A stretch of 64,000 nt of DNA from a virus, in IMG/VR virus record IMGVR_UViG_3300033145_000777, positions 17,183-81,182 of that record; one strand, given 5' to 3'. The notes beneath the pieces were generated by a model. The model was not told where the DNA came from and ran no database searches. It saw only the letters and a list, made by a program, of their open reading frames with translations. Below are positions 48,629-56,425 of the stretch, piece after piece (the first letter of the stretch is position 1; each line of letters opens with the position of its first letter). The position numbers and the translations under genes are program-made.

Positions 48629-48707
48629 AGCGTCCTGAAAAAGTAGTTATATGGCCTCATGTTGAGAGAAAGGAAACAGGATTCCTAAACCATCTTGAGA
48701 AGCCACT
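48568..48707 (+). repeat. 140-bp duplicated stop-SD-start cassette, copy A
   Basis: Closely matches 52029-52168: the 3' end of one small gene, the SD AGGAGATCAGAGAAATGA, and the first ~27 codons of the next gene. Divergence continues downstream at protein level. Confidence 0.85.
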
Positions 48708-49143
48708 TTTTGACTACACTATTAAACTACCTTCTTGGATCGGGCTCGCATACAGACTAAACTACGTTAAAGTTGAGGTGCATGAAAACGTGCCCCCATT
48801 CATTGTAAGAAATTTAGATCATAAAGAATGGAGGCCGTATGTCAACGAAAACTGGATGAAAAAACTAACCACGATGCGTAAACTGAACCATAACTATATG
48901 CAAGTTTTCACATTGGGGAGAGATGATCCAAAAACACGTGAACTAACGACCCAGGAATATAATGAGTACCGACGAGAATTACGCGAATTAAACGAAAAAT
49001 ACGGTATTGGAACACCCACTAAATCAGATAGTTTTAGGTCAACGGAGGCAAAGCGATTAAAGGTCGGAATTATTCGCCACCAGCCATTGAATCCATTATC
49101 AAACACAGCAAGAGGTAGCAAAGATGAAGTTGTTCCTGTATAA
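48625..49143 (+). CDS. Hypothetical protein (paralogue of the gene at 52086)
   Basis: 172 residues. The first ~80 (MKRPEKVVIWPHVERKETGF...) are close to the whole gene at 52086; the remainder is basic and unique. The overlap with the preceding stop is ATGA. No family recognised. Confidence 0.6.
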   Translation: MKRPEKVVIWPHVERKETGFLNHLEKPLFDYTIKLPSWIGLAYRLNYVKVEVHENVPPFIVRNLDHKEWRPYVNENWMKKLTTMRKLNHNYMQVFTLGRDDPKTRELTTQEYNEYRRELRELNEKYGIGTPTKSDSFRSTEAKRLKVGIIRHQPLNPLSNTARGSKDEVVPV

Positions 49144-49435
49144 GCTGTTGACTCAGGTAATCATAATTCTTGGTAGACTCAGGGATAAACTAGGTATGAA
49201 AACAGTTATACGAAATGACAGAGTTTTCATTGACCCCAGGGTACTGAGATTCTTCACCTGCTGTGATTGTGGTTTAGCTCACACAATATTCCCCTATAAC
49301 GATGAGATCAACCTAGTTAAGCCAGCCAGAGTAGAGGGCTATGATTATAGTTGGAGAAAGTTCAGCGTTGGTGGCACACCTTTTGCCTCAGAGCAGGAAG
49401 CACTAGACTCTCTAGTTAAGGAGAAAGAACAATGA
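49124..49435 (+). CDS. Hypothetical protein
   Basis: 103 residues. N-terminal hydrophobic/basic helix (KLFLYKLLTQVIIILGRLRDKL), then FFTCCDCGLAHTIF with a Cys trio. Overlaps both neighbours. No family recognised. Confidence 0.55.
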   Translation: MKLFLYKLLTQVIIILGRLRDKLGMKTVIRNDRVFIDPRVLRFFTCCDCGLAHTIFPYNDEINLVKPARVEGYDYSWRKFSVGGTPFASEQEALDSLVKEKEQ

Positions 49436-49932
49436 TCATTCCACTTGATGAGGTTGTTTACGACAAACGTGCCAGGTACGGAATATGGTGCAGCCTTCCA
49501 TACCCCAATCATCCAGATGGATGTATAAACATAGAAAAAGACACCAAAACAGTCCTTGAAGATGGCTGCTGTCAAAAGGCTATTGAGAAACGGGATCTTC
49601 TTGAACTTGAAAAACAGTTCGGACGATGGACAGCTATAATCCAACTCTACGATCTTCGAGGACACCACGTAAAGATGCGTCGTAAGCACAACTGGACAAG
49701 CCGATTGCAGCTGAGGAACCGCCGTCACTGGCAGAACAAGGTTGAGTCCAAGCTCATGAAAGAGGCTCAACAATTCGCAGCATCAAGTCTCTGTAAAACC
49801 GTGATATTGGATATTCCAGAGGCAAACGGAGTCAACGTGTACGCGACCCTATCAAAATATGACATATACCTCAAGGCTGACCCCGACCTAGTCTATAAAG
49901 TGATGCTCGTAGGTAAACGACATAAGAGGTAA
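49432..49932 (+). CDS. Hypothetical basic protein
   Basis: 166 residues, basic C-terminal half with LRNRRHWQNKVESKLMKEA. Possibly nucleic acid-binding. Overlaps the preceding gene (ATGA). No family recognised. Confidence 0.55.
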   Translation: MIIPLDEVVYDKRARYGIWCSLPYPNHPDGCINIEKDTKTVLEDGCCQKAIEKRDLLELEKQFGRWTAIIQLYDLRGHHVKMRRKHNWTSRLQLRNRRHWQNKVESKLMKEAQQFAASSLCKTVILDIPEANGVNVYATLSKYDIYLKADPDLVYKVMLVGKRHKR

Positions 49933-49936
49933 AACA

Positions 49937-50818
49937 ATGGGTCGATTGATGCCTACTACGATGTTTAACAGGATTTTTCCTGATAGAAGAGACCCAGATA
50001 GAGGAAAATATGATTATCTCTGTAGGTATTGTGGTAAGTCAACAGAACATACTAGACGAAGATATTATTGCTCTGATGATTGTTACTGGAACTGTCAACG
50101 GGCAGTTGCTTGGTGGTTCGCTAGACGAGGCACCTTTGATCGAGACAAGGGAATATGTGTAGACTGTGGAGAGAAACTAGATTACAATAAAACCTGGGAC
50201 TGTCACCACGTTATTCCAGTTTCCGATCTACATACCTTAGCTTATGAATTGACATGGAAACACCCTGAATGGGTGGATTTACCTGAAACAGACAAGCGTA
50301 GAGGATTCGCAGTTATTTACACGTTGCTGGTTCATGACATCAATAACCTAGTAACTTTGTGTTGGAAGTGTCATAAGACAAGACATAAATCTAAACCAAA
50401 AAACCCCACTATTCCTGTAAATGTTACCACGTTGCATACTTTCTTCGGTGGACAACCATCCATCAGGGTATTAATCTGTGGAGATAGAAACTGGAAACAG
50501 CCTAAACCAATCGAGGACGTCATCAAATCCCTTCCAAAAGGCTCTGTTATAATTCAAGGAATGTGCCGTGGAGCTGATTTAATGTCCAGACGTCTCAGTA
50601 AAAAACATGGGTATAAAGTTGAGGACTATCCAGCTGATTGGGATAAACATGGTCGAGCTGCAGGTCCTATAAGAAACAAACAGATGCTTGTCGAGGGTAA
50701 ACCAGACATCGTATATGCCTTTCACCCAAACATACATGAGAGCAAGGGAACTAAGAATATGGTGAACCAGGCAGAGGAGAGAGGGATCGAAGTGATAATC
50801 ATTAATAGCAAAAGCTAA
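49937..50818 (+). CDS. HNH endonuclease fused to a SLOG/DUF2493 nucleotide-binding domain
   Basis: 293 residues. A zinc finger (CRYCGKSTEH...YYCSDDCYW) is followed by an HNH core (CVDCGEKL...DCHHVIPV...LVTLCWKCHKTRHK). Residues ~175-293 form a DUF2493/YspA-type SLOG domain (IRVLICGDRNW...IIQGMCRGADLMSRRLSKKHG...GPIRNKQML). SLOG domains sense or process nucleotide-derived ligands in defence systems, so a ligand-gated nuclease is possible. A plain homing nuclease is the alternative. The adjacent ornate RNA downstream is notable. Confidence 0.75.
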   Translation: MGRLMPTTMFNRIFPDRRDPDRGKYDYLCRYCGKSTEHTRRRYYCSDDCYWNCQRAVAWWFARRGTFDRDKGICVDCGEKLDYNKTWDCHHVIPVSDLHTLAYELTWKHPEWVDLPETDKRRGFAVIYTLLVHDINNLVTLCWKCHKTRHKSKPKNPTIPVNVTTLHTFFGGQPSIRVLICGDRNWKQPKPIEDVIKSLPKGSVIIQGMCRGADLMSRRLSKKHGYKVEDYPADWDKHGRAAGPIRNKQMLVEGKPDIVYAFHPNIHESKGTKNMVNQAEERGIEVIIINSKS

Positions 50819-50839
50819 AATGATTGTACCCGAATCTAA

Positions 50840-51010
50840 ACTCAGTGACTTGTAAGAGGGAACTATACGGGGAGCGCGCGAGCCTCAACGGTTGGAACTA
50901 AGTCGCTATGATCGCAAAAACCTGAAAGTGGCTGAGTGTCCTGCGATACTGCTTGCAGTTGGCTGGGAGTAGAGAAACCCGTAAGCGCATAGGCGAACAC
51001 GATGAAGCCC
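50840..51010 (+). ncRNA. Structured RNA resembling HEARO/omega RNA
   Basis: No protein frame. An 8-bp stem AGTGACTT/AAGTCGCT (50844-851/900-907) encloses a GC-rich region. ATCGCA (911-916) pairs with TGCGAT (942-947), and ACTG-CTTG-CAGT is at 948-959. GGGAGTAGAGAAACCCGTAAGC and a terminal GGCGAACACGATGA follow. From memory, stem arrangement and these conserved-looking stretches resemble HEARO (IscB omega RNA), which inserts before ATGA/GTGA. No IscB gene is adjacent. Base composition is GC-richer than the flanks. Confidence 0.5.
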
Positions 51011-51039
51011 ATAACTTATATGACACCTCACCCGATTTA

Positions 51040-51089
51040 TTCAGTCCCTAAATCTTTTATATGGTGTAAGTAATGATATATTGACTCAA
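51040..51089 (+). promoter_or_regulatory. Near-leaderless promoter, copy 13 (type B)
   Basis: TTCAGTCCCTAAATCTTTTATATGG with TTGACTCAA directly before ATG 51090. Confidence 0.8.
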
Positions 51090-51587
51090 ATGGATTTAAA
51101 AGAAATCATAGAACATCATCAAAAGGAAAGAAAATACTACCACGATGAGATAAAAACCACAGAGTCTGAAGTCAAATCCTTACAGGATGAATTAGAGACA
51201 CTGAACGCTTCAACACCAAGTTGGATTACGCTCATCAAAGCCATAGTAGAGGAGATACGTCAAGACCCACAGATGAACGAGTTCACGGAGCATAAGATTC
51301 TTGGACCCTTTGGGCTTGGAGCTCACTTGTCTATCCACTTCTTCAAGAACCCCCACATTAAAGGGATGAAGAGTCTGGAAGACGGTAACTGTAAAAGCAT
51401 CACCTTCACCCCCAAACATGGGCAGCATCCTTGGGATCTAACGGCTGAGATAGTCAACAGAGCAATAGATACAGGGAGGTTCAAACCAGGAACCCTCGCT
51501 CAAGTAAATGGTATGAATCACCCCAAAATGGCTCTCCCAGACACTATCAAGAAACTCGTAGAGCTCATTCTAAAAGAGGAGTTCTGA
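51090..51587 (+). CDS. Hypothetical protein with N-terminal coiled coil
   Basis: 165 residues from ATG 51090, fixed by promoter context. A ~40-residue charged coiled coil (KERKYYHDEIKTTESEVKSL) precedes an alpha/beta domain. No recognised family. Confidence 0.6.
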   Translation: MDLKEIIEHHQKERKYYHDEIKTTESEVKSLQDELETLNASTPSWITLIKAIVEEIRQDPQMNEFTEHKILGPFGLGAHLSIHFFKNPHIKGMKSLEDGNCKSITFTPKHGQHPWDLTAEIVNRAIDTGRFKPGTLAQVNGMNHPKMALPDTIKKLVELILKEEF

Positions 51588-51633
51588 TAATGGGACATAT
51601 CCATTTTTTCACCCCCATCAGGAAGGAATCAAA

Positions 51634-52089
51634 ATGAAATCAGATGATTGTGTAAATCACTGCATAAAATGTGGTGATGAAATAATATGCACTCTTGAAG
51701 AAATCAATGATAAATTCATTTGTGCTGACTGTAACGGATCGGCTGGACCAATAACCGTAGATTCAGATAAAGAAAAGATATGGTGTTTCGAGCATCAAGA
51801 GCGATGTAAAGCACCAGACAACAAATGCAACTTCGTAAAAGATGGTAATTTCTGCAAATTGTACGCTTTATCCATTTACTCAGATACAAAGAGGACAAGT
51901 TTGATGCAGTTAAGAAGAACATGCGGTAACTGCGGTGGGGTACACGCATATCTTGTTCAAAAAAATAACACAGAGGGCAAGTATCGGTGTAATAGTTGCG
52001 ATCATGAATGGTGGATAAAAAAAACCCAAGTTAAACACAGCGTTAGGTCAACCATAAAATCTAAAGAACTTAGGAGATCAGAGAAATGA
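51634..52089 (+). CDS. Multi-zinc-ribbon protein with duplicated tail
   Basis: 151 residues. Three Cys groups: CIKCGDEIIC...CADCNG, CFEHQERCKAPDNKC and CGNCGGVH...CNSCDHEWW, indicating two or three zinc sites, the last a TFIIS-like ribbon. The C-terminus SVRSTIKSKELRRSEK is shared with the gene at 48482 through the 140-bp duplication. Confidence 0.65.
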   Translation: MKSDDCVNHCIKCGDEIICTLEEINDKFICADCNGSAGPITVDSDKEKIWCFEHQERCKAPDNKCNFVKDGNFCKLYALSIYSDTKRTSLMQLRRTCGNCGGVHAYLVQKNNTEGKYRCNSCDHEWWIKKTQVKHSVRSTIKSKELRRSEK

Positions 52090-52168
52090 AGCGTCCTGAA
52101 AAAGTAGTTCTATGGTCTCATGTTGAGAGAAAGGAAACAGGGTTCGTAAACCATCTTGAGAAGCCACT
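52029..52168 (+). repeat. 140-bp duplicated stop-SD-start cassette, copy B
   Basis: Second copy of 48568-48707, joining a different upstream gene to a paralogous downstream gene. A shorter third version is at 53611-53650. Confidence 0.85.
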
Positions 52169-52340
52169 ATACGACTACACCATCAAACTTCCTACATGGA
52201 TAGGTCTTGCATATAGACCGTTTACTGTACGAGTAGAGATTCTTGAAAATGTACCACCATTCAAAGACAGAATACCAGACCATGATCAATGGAGACCATA
52301 CGTAAAGGAAAAGATGAAGGATCGGGAGGAACTAAGATGA
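52086..52340 (+). CDS. Hypothetical protein (paralogue of the gene at 48625)
   Basis: 84 residues matching the first half of the gene at 48625 (MKRPEKVVLWSHVERKETGF). Starts in ATGA overlap within the duplicated cassette. No family recognised. Confidence 0.6.
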   Translation: MKRPEKVVLWSHVERKETGFVNHLEKPLYDYTIKLPTWIGLAYRPFTVRVEILENVPPFKDRIPDHDQWRPYVKEKMKDREELR

Positions 52341-52747
52341 TTTTTGCTTTCCCCGGTCATATTGACCAGATTGTGAGAGGTGAAAAGACTCAGACTAGGA
52401 GAAACAGCGGCAAGTATAATGTTGGTCAAATCTATGCCATTCAACCAGGACGCAATAAGAAAGGAGATCCAAGAGGACGGATTCTAATCATTCGAAAGTG
52501 GTCTGAATCGTGGGGAACAATGATAACTGACGATGATGCTGAGGCGGAGGGTGGTTACAACTCAATAGAATATGAACACCTTTACGCTGATATGAATCCT
52601 ACTTGGGAGATTCGTTGGTGTTATGAGTTTGAATTTTGGGAAACAGAATCAATTCTTTCTTTGATACAAGCTCTAAAGGAAGCCAAAAAGACCCCATCTA
52701 TTCCTTGGGAATCCATTAAATCCCAGCAACTAAGGCCGGAATCATAA
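52337..52747 (+). CDS. ASCH/PUA-like domain protein
   Basis: 136 residues from ATG 52337 (overlaps the previous stop). FPGHIDQIVRGEKTQTRRNSG, YNVGQIYAIQPG and GRILIIRKW follow the ASCH fold pattern, found in RNA-binding and nucleoside-processing proteins of phages and archaea. It overlaps the JAMM gene by one base. Confidence 0.65.
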   Translation: MIFAFPGHIDQIVRGEKTQTRRNSGKYNVGQIYAIQPGRNKKGDPRGRILIIRKWSESWGTMITDDDAEAEGGYNSIEYEHLYADMNPTWEIRWCYEFEFWETESILSLIQALKEAKKTPSIPWESIKSQQLRPES

Positions 52748-53469
52748 TGGAAAAAATAATTATTGAACCAGAAGCTAGATTCAAATTTGAAAGGCTTTGC
52801 GATTCACTTCACCCAGAGGAAGTTGGAGGACAATTTTACGGGTTGAGAGATGGGGATCATACAATAATAAAGGATGTACTACCTGTACCAAACATTAGTA
52901 CCAAAAAGAACACAACTTACATTCGACATAGTTGGGGCGATCATTGGGCTTCTATGTATGGAAAAACAGTTCAACTGGATAAACTTGGTAAATTCCACAG
53001 CCATCCTACTGGTGCAATACCTTCAACACAAGACATGAAAGCATGTCCAGGGCTTCACTTATGGCTTATTCACCATAGAAAGGGGGAACACACGTTTTTA
53101 GCGGCAAGAGATTACGTTAACAGAGAAGTAGTTTTAATCAATGAACCTCACGCAGAACTCAATATCCCACATATACGGGGAGATAAACTGATTCTAGGAC
53201 ATAGTTTCGTGGATTCATCGGGTATAATTCAAACTAGTAACTCTGGTTCAAAGATATTTACTCTAAAAAATGAAACCAGGAGAATATTGATTCTTGCACT
53301 TCAAAACAGCCGCTATAGAAACGATGTCAACTTGAAAGAGGTAGTAAGACGAAGCGGCAGAACAAGATCCACTGTTAGAAAACATCTGAATCTATGCAGA
53401 GAAGCTGGGTTGCTAACCTATGGGTGGTCAAACAGGAATTACAAGATAAAAGAGGAATGTTTTGCATGA
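52747..53469 (+). CDS. JAMM/MPN metalloprotease-like domain fused to a winged helix
   Basis: 240 residues. The N-terminal JAB/MPN domain has EEVGGQFYG (catalytic Glu region) and KFHSHPTGAIPSTQD (residues 82-96), a zinc-binding HxH...S..D motif one residue shorter than canonical. Residues ~178-235 (RRILILALQNSRYRN...RSTVRKHLNLCREAGLLTY) are a winged HTH. JAMM enzymes cleave ubiquitin-like conjugates or act in nucleotide/cofactor pathways. The DNA-binding fusion suggests a regulator cleaved or controlled by the protease domain. Confidence 0.75.
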   Translation: MEKIIIEPEARFKFERLCDSLHPEEVGGQFYGLRDGDHTIIKDVLPVPNISTKKNTTYIRHSWGDHWASMYGKTVQLDKLGKFHSHPTGAIPSTQDMKACPGLHLWLIHHRKGEHTFLAARDYVNREVVLINEPHAELNIPHIRGDKLILGHSFVDSSGIIQTSNSGSKIFTLKNETRRILILALQNSRYRNDVNLKEVVRRSGRTRSTVRKHLNLCREAGLLTYGWSNRNYKIKEECFA

Positions 53470-53639
53470 TTTCACAAGAACTTAAGCAACGTATCTTGGC
53501 TGAGATGGTAGTTTGTGAAACATTGAAATGTCCAATGAATCGACCATCAAAACTAGAGGGATTTGGAACCTGTATATCATATCCTTGCATCAAGAAAACA
53601 ACCGTAGTATCTAAAGAACTTAGGATGTCAAAGAAATGA
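53466..53639 (+). CDS. Small Cys-containing protein
   Basis: 57 residues from ATG 53466, overlapping the JAMM gene stop. VCETLKCPMNRP and TCISYPCIK supply four Cys. The tail VSKELRMSKK and following SD belong to a third version of the duplicated cassette. Confidence 0.55.
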   Translation: MISQELKQRILAEMVVCETLKCPMNRPSKLEGFGTCISYPCIKKTTVVSKELRMSKK

Positions 53640-53650
53640 AATGTCCTGAA
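53611..53650 (+). repeat. Short diverged third copy of the stop-SD-start cassette
   Basis: CTAAAGAACTTAGGATGTCA and the following AAGAAATGAAATGTCCTGAA parallel the cassette at 48601 and 52061, again linking one gene's tail to the next gene's start. Confidence 0.65.
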
Positions 53651-53740
53651 TGTGGACGGTTTATGAAGAAACACAATAGGACTGTTGATTGGCCGCCTGA
53701 AGAAATTGAGAAGTATGCAAGGGATCACGCAGGGAGATGA
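53636..53740 (+). CDS. Zinc-knuckle microprotein
   Basis: 34 residues, MKCPECGRFMKKH then a charged helix; one CxxC only. ATGA overlap with the upstream gene. It may be a truncated relative of larger zinc-ribbon proteins. Confidence 0.45.
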   Translation: MKCPECGRFMKKHNRTVDWPPEEIEKYARDHAGR

Positions 53741-53744
53741 CACA

Positions 53745-53906
53745 ATGAAACGTTGTCCTAATGGTTGTGAGTCTAGGGTTAGGAATAATTATTACAAGTG
53801 TCACTGTGGGGAAGTATTAATATATATGACTAAAGAGGAAATGAAAATATCCCTCACAAAATCATCTAGTGAAATGACAGAGTACTATCGGAGGAACAAG
53901 CAATGA
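53745..53906 (+). CDS. Small zinc-ribbon protein
   Basis: 53 residues from ATG 53745. CPNGCESR and KCHCGEV form a compact zinc ribbon. GGGAGATGACAC lies upstream. ATGA overlap with the next gene. Confidence 0.55.
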   Translation: MKRCPNGCESRVRNNYYKCHCGEVLIYMTKEEMKISLTKSSSEMTEYYRRNKQ

Positions 53907-54121
53907 GGAATCCATTGTATGAGTTCGAGGTAAGGACCCCTCATCAGTACCCAGATAGAACTGATGTCAAGTACAACGGAGGAGCATCAAGACGCAGGGG
54001 TAACATACTAGGACACTGGAGCCCATTCAAAACAAAGCAAGAGTACATTTACCTCATCAAGAAACTGTTCAAGGATTGGGAGGGCTACAACGATAAGAAC
54101 CAAACCCATTTTTTCCTGTAA
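53903..54121 (+). CDS. Small basic protein
   Basis: 72 residues, basic, aromatic-rich. Last gene before the packaging module. No recognised family. Confidence 0.5.
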   Translation: MRNPLYEFEVRTPHQYPDRTDVKYNGGASRRRGNILGHWSPFKTKQEYIYLIKKLFKDWEGYNDKNQTHFFL

Positions 54122-54227
54122 AACCTACCCTACACCGTATTGTCCGACCTGAACAGGACAAAACTTTAAGAATAGGTAAACCCACATATCAAACACGAAT
54201 AGAACTCGTACGGAGAGGGGAACCCAA
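54122..54227 (+). promoter_or_regulatory. Intergenic region before the terminase genes, with perfect inverted repeat
   Basis: TTGTCC (54140-54145) and GGACAA (54156-54161) form a 6-bp inverted repeat with a 10-nt spacer. AAAACTTTAAGAATAGG follows, and GGAGAGGGG (54212-54220) is a likely SD. It may hold the late promoter, an operator, or part of the packaging site recognised by the adjacent small terminase. Confidence 0.45.
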
Positions 54228-54938
54228 ATACCCAGCAAAGGCACCACCAAACGCCTCAAAGAGATGCTTAAACTCATAGACAAAGGAACCAACCCACTAT
54301 CAGCCATAAAACACATATCCAAAAGATTCGGAGCTGATATACATGAACTCTGGGACAACTACAAAGAAGACCGTCCAGAAGATGCTCAACGGTTAATAGA
54401 TGGAGCTAAGGCAAGGGCAAAGAGGATGCCTTGGGCTATCGTAGAACGCAGAAAGACAATGATCGGGATGATGGACTCAGGTTTTAGCATATCCTCTATC
54501 GCGTTTTATTTATCTTTAAAGTATGGCGTCAGCGACAAAACAATTTGGAAGGACTACCAGAAACGGGATGTTTGGTTACCTAGCTACAAGGATTTGATGC
54601 AGACGGCTGAGGAGATGCGTGTATGGTTCAACGGGATAACCGCGTTCAGCGAGAAGGTTTTGAAGGAACAGGCATTGAACGGTGATAATAGTAACGCGAG
54701 GGTTGGTGCTGCGAAGGGTCTTATGGATTTAGGGTTCAAACGAATGGAGTTGTCCCAGAGCATGGGTATAACTGCTAGAGTGCCTGCAGGTCTTGAGGTC
54801 AGTGGCAGGATGGTTACTGAGGTCGTGGATAAGAGTGGTTTATGGCTTGACGCGGTAACTAATGATATGGAGCCCGATGAACTCAAGGTTCTACTGAAGA
54901 ACGTGGCTAAGATTAAGACGGCTGCTGAAAGTGTATGA
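54228..54938 (+). CDS. Terminase small subunit-like DNA-binding protein
   Basis: Up to 237 residues. HTH-like regions (NPLSAIKHISKRFGADIHELW and FSISSIAFYLSLKYGVSDKTIW) suggest DNA recognition, and the gene directly precedes the large terminase (ATGA overlap). With the SD at 54212-54220, ATA 54228 gives MPSKGTTKRLKEMLKLI; the first ATG is 54264. It would recognise the packaging site. Confidence 0.65.
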   Translation: MPSKGTTKRLKEMLKLIDKGTNPLSAIKHISKRFGADIHELWDNYKEDRPEDAQRLIDGAKARAKRMPWAIVERRKTMIGMMDSGFSISSIAFYLSLKYGVSDKTIWKDYQKRDVWLPSYKDLMQTAEEMRVWFNGITAFSEKVLKEQALNGDNSNARVGAAKGLMDLGFKRMELSQSMGITARVPAGLEVSGRMVTEVVDKSGLWLDAVTNDMEPDELKVLLKNVAKIKTAAESV

Positions 54939-56425
54939 GTCAACTAGCTGCACTTCAAGAACTAGAACATGATCTTCAACTTAGGTTAGCTCGAAAGAGT
55001 ATGAAATATTTTAGCTTATATTGCTGGCCTGAACACGCCACATCGGCTGAGGGAGATGTTGAGCTAACAGGGAACAAGGAGTTTCATGATGAGTGGTATG
55101 ATTCAATCCAGTATGGTGTTGATACTGGTCTAGGGTATAGACAAATCCATAAAAGGATGTTAACCCTGGCACCGAGGAACAGTGCTAAGACAACGTGCAT
55201 CAGTAAGGTAGCGCCAATATGGTTGCTTGGGGATAACCCAGAACTTAGATTGTTGATTGTAAGCAAGACATCCACCCTCTCGAAGATGAACACTCTCAGC
55301 ATCAAGCAGCAGATTGAGTCAAACCCAAGGGTTAGAGAGGTCTTTCCTGATCTCATTCCATCATCTCCTTGGGGTGGGGAAAGATTGATGGTACAGAATA
55401 ATAGGCTTGACGGCATTCCCTCAGTGTCAGCTGTTGGGTTACATGGCTCAATTACAGGTCGTAGGGCTGACATCATTATATTAGATGACTTAGTTGACAA
55501 AGAAACCGTTTACACCGAAAATCAAAGAGATAAATCAGTAGCTTGGTACAAGGAGGTTGTTGTGCCTGTATTAGATCCACAAGGTAGAATTTTTGCTATT
55601 GCAACGAGGTGGCACTTGAAGGACATCTACTCTCTATGGATAAGCTCAGGGTTATGGACTGTCTCTACGCTTACAGCCTTTGAACTTGATGAAGAAGAGA
55701 TAGTTATCGACCCAAAGACAAAGGAGCCTATAAGCTACTGGCCAGAAAGGTGGTCAACTCAGAGTCTACTCGACTTGAAAGAAGAGCTTGGGAGCCTTGT
55801 CTTTAACTGTCTATACTTAGCTAATCCTAGTGGGTATGAGGGTTTGATATTCAAGGGTGCATGGCTTACTCACTACAACCCATTAGATCATAATTGGGAG
55901 ATATTGAGGAAGAACCTGTTGATCTATCAGGGAGTTGACCCCAGCATCAGTGAGAGTCCATCAGCCAACTATACATCAATAGTTACCATAGGGGTAGACC
56001 CTAGACAGTTGGATGTTTACTTGCTCGATGTTTGGGCTGAGAAAATGGATTTCCCTAAACAAGTAAAGGCGATGAGGCAGAAGCATGATGAATGGAAGCC
56101 ACTGAAGATTGGCGTCGAGGTTGTTGCATACCAGAAAGCGTTAGAGAGAACAGCTTACGTTCAAGGATTACCCGTCGTAGGTATACCGAGGGCAACAGGG
56201 AAGCTAGAAAGAATGATAGGGCTAACACCGCACTTTGAAAGTGGAAGGATTAGGCTACCTGATCCCTCAGCTGTGAAGGTGCCTTGGTATGATGATTTCT
56301 TAGAGGAGTACCTAGCGTTTCCGCGAGGTCCTAGCCCAGATAGGCTTGATGCTTTTGATTGTGCATTTGAGGTGGCGAATATAGTTGGACAAGGGAGTCT
56401 TGGAGCTGCGTTCCTTGAGCAATAA
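54935..56425 (+). CDS. terL: Terminase large subunit
   Basis: 496 residues. The ATPase has a Walker A-like LAPRNSAKTT near residue 80 and Walker B DIIILDDLVD with a catalytic acid near residue 188; a motif III-like IATRWH follows. The nuclease domain has GVDPSISES, GVEVVAYQ and DRLDAFDCAFE, the RNase H-type acid triad. It translocates DNA into proheads and cuts it. It follows the small subunit in ATGA overlap. Confidence 0.92.
   Translation: MSQLAALQELEHDLQLRLARKSMKYFSLYCWPEHATSAEGDVELTGNKEFHDEWYDSIQYGVDTGLGYRQIHKRMLTLAPRNSAKTTCISKVAPIWLLGDNPELRLLIVSKTSTLSKMNTLSIKQQIESNPRVREVFPDLIPSSPWGGERLMVQNNRLDGIPSVSAVGLHGSITGRRADIIILDDLVDKETVYTENQRDKSVAWYKEVVVPVLDPQGRIFAIATRWHLKDIYSLWISSGLWTVSTLTAFELDEEEIVIDPKTKEPISYWPERWSTQSLLDLKEELGSLVFNCLYLANPSGYEGLIFKGAWLTHYNPLDHNWEILRKNLLIYQGVDPSISESPSANYTSIVTIGVDPRQLDVYLLDVWAEKMDFPKQVKAMRQKHDEWKPLKIGVEVVAYQKALERTAYVQGLPVVGIPRATGKLERMIGLTPHFESGRIRLPDPSAVKVPWYDDFLEEYLAFPRGPSPDRLDAFDCAFEVANIVGQGSLGAAFLEQ

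Noticed and set aside
3051-51089. CRISPR array or insertion-sequence ends as explanation for the repeated element
   Set aside because: Copies are dispersed, each sits at a fixed distance upstream of a start codon, and there are no spacers or transposase.
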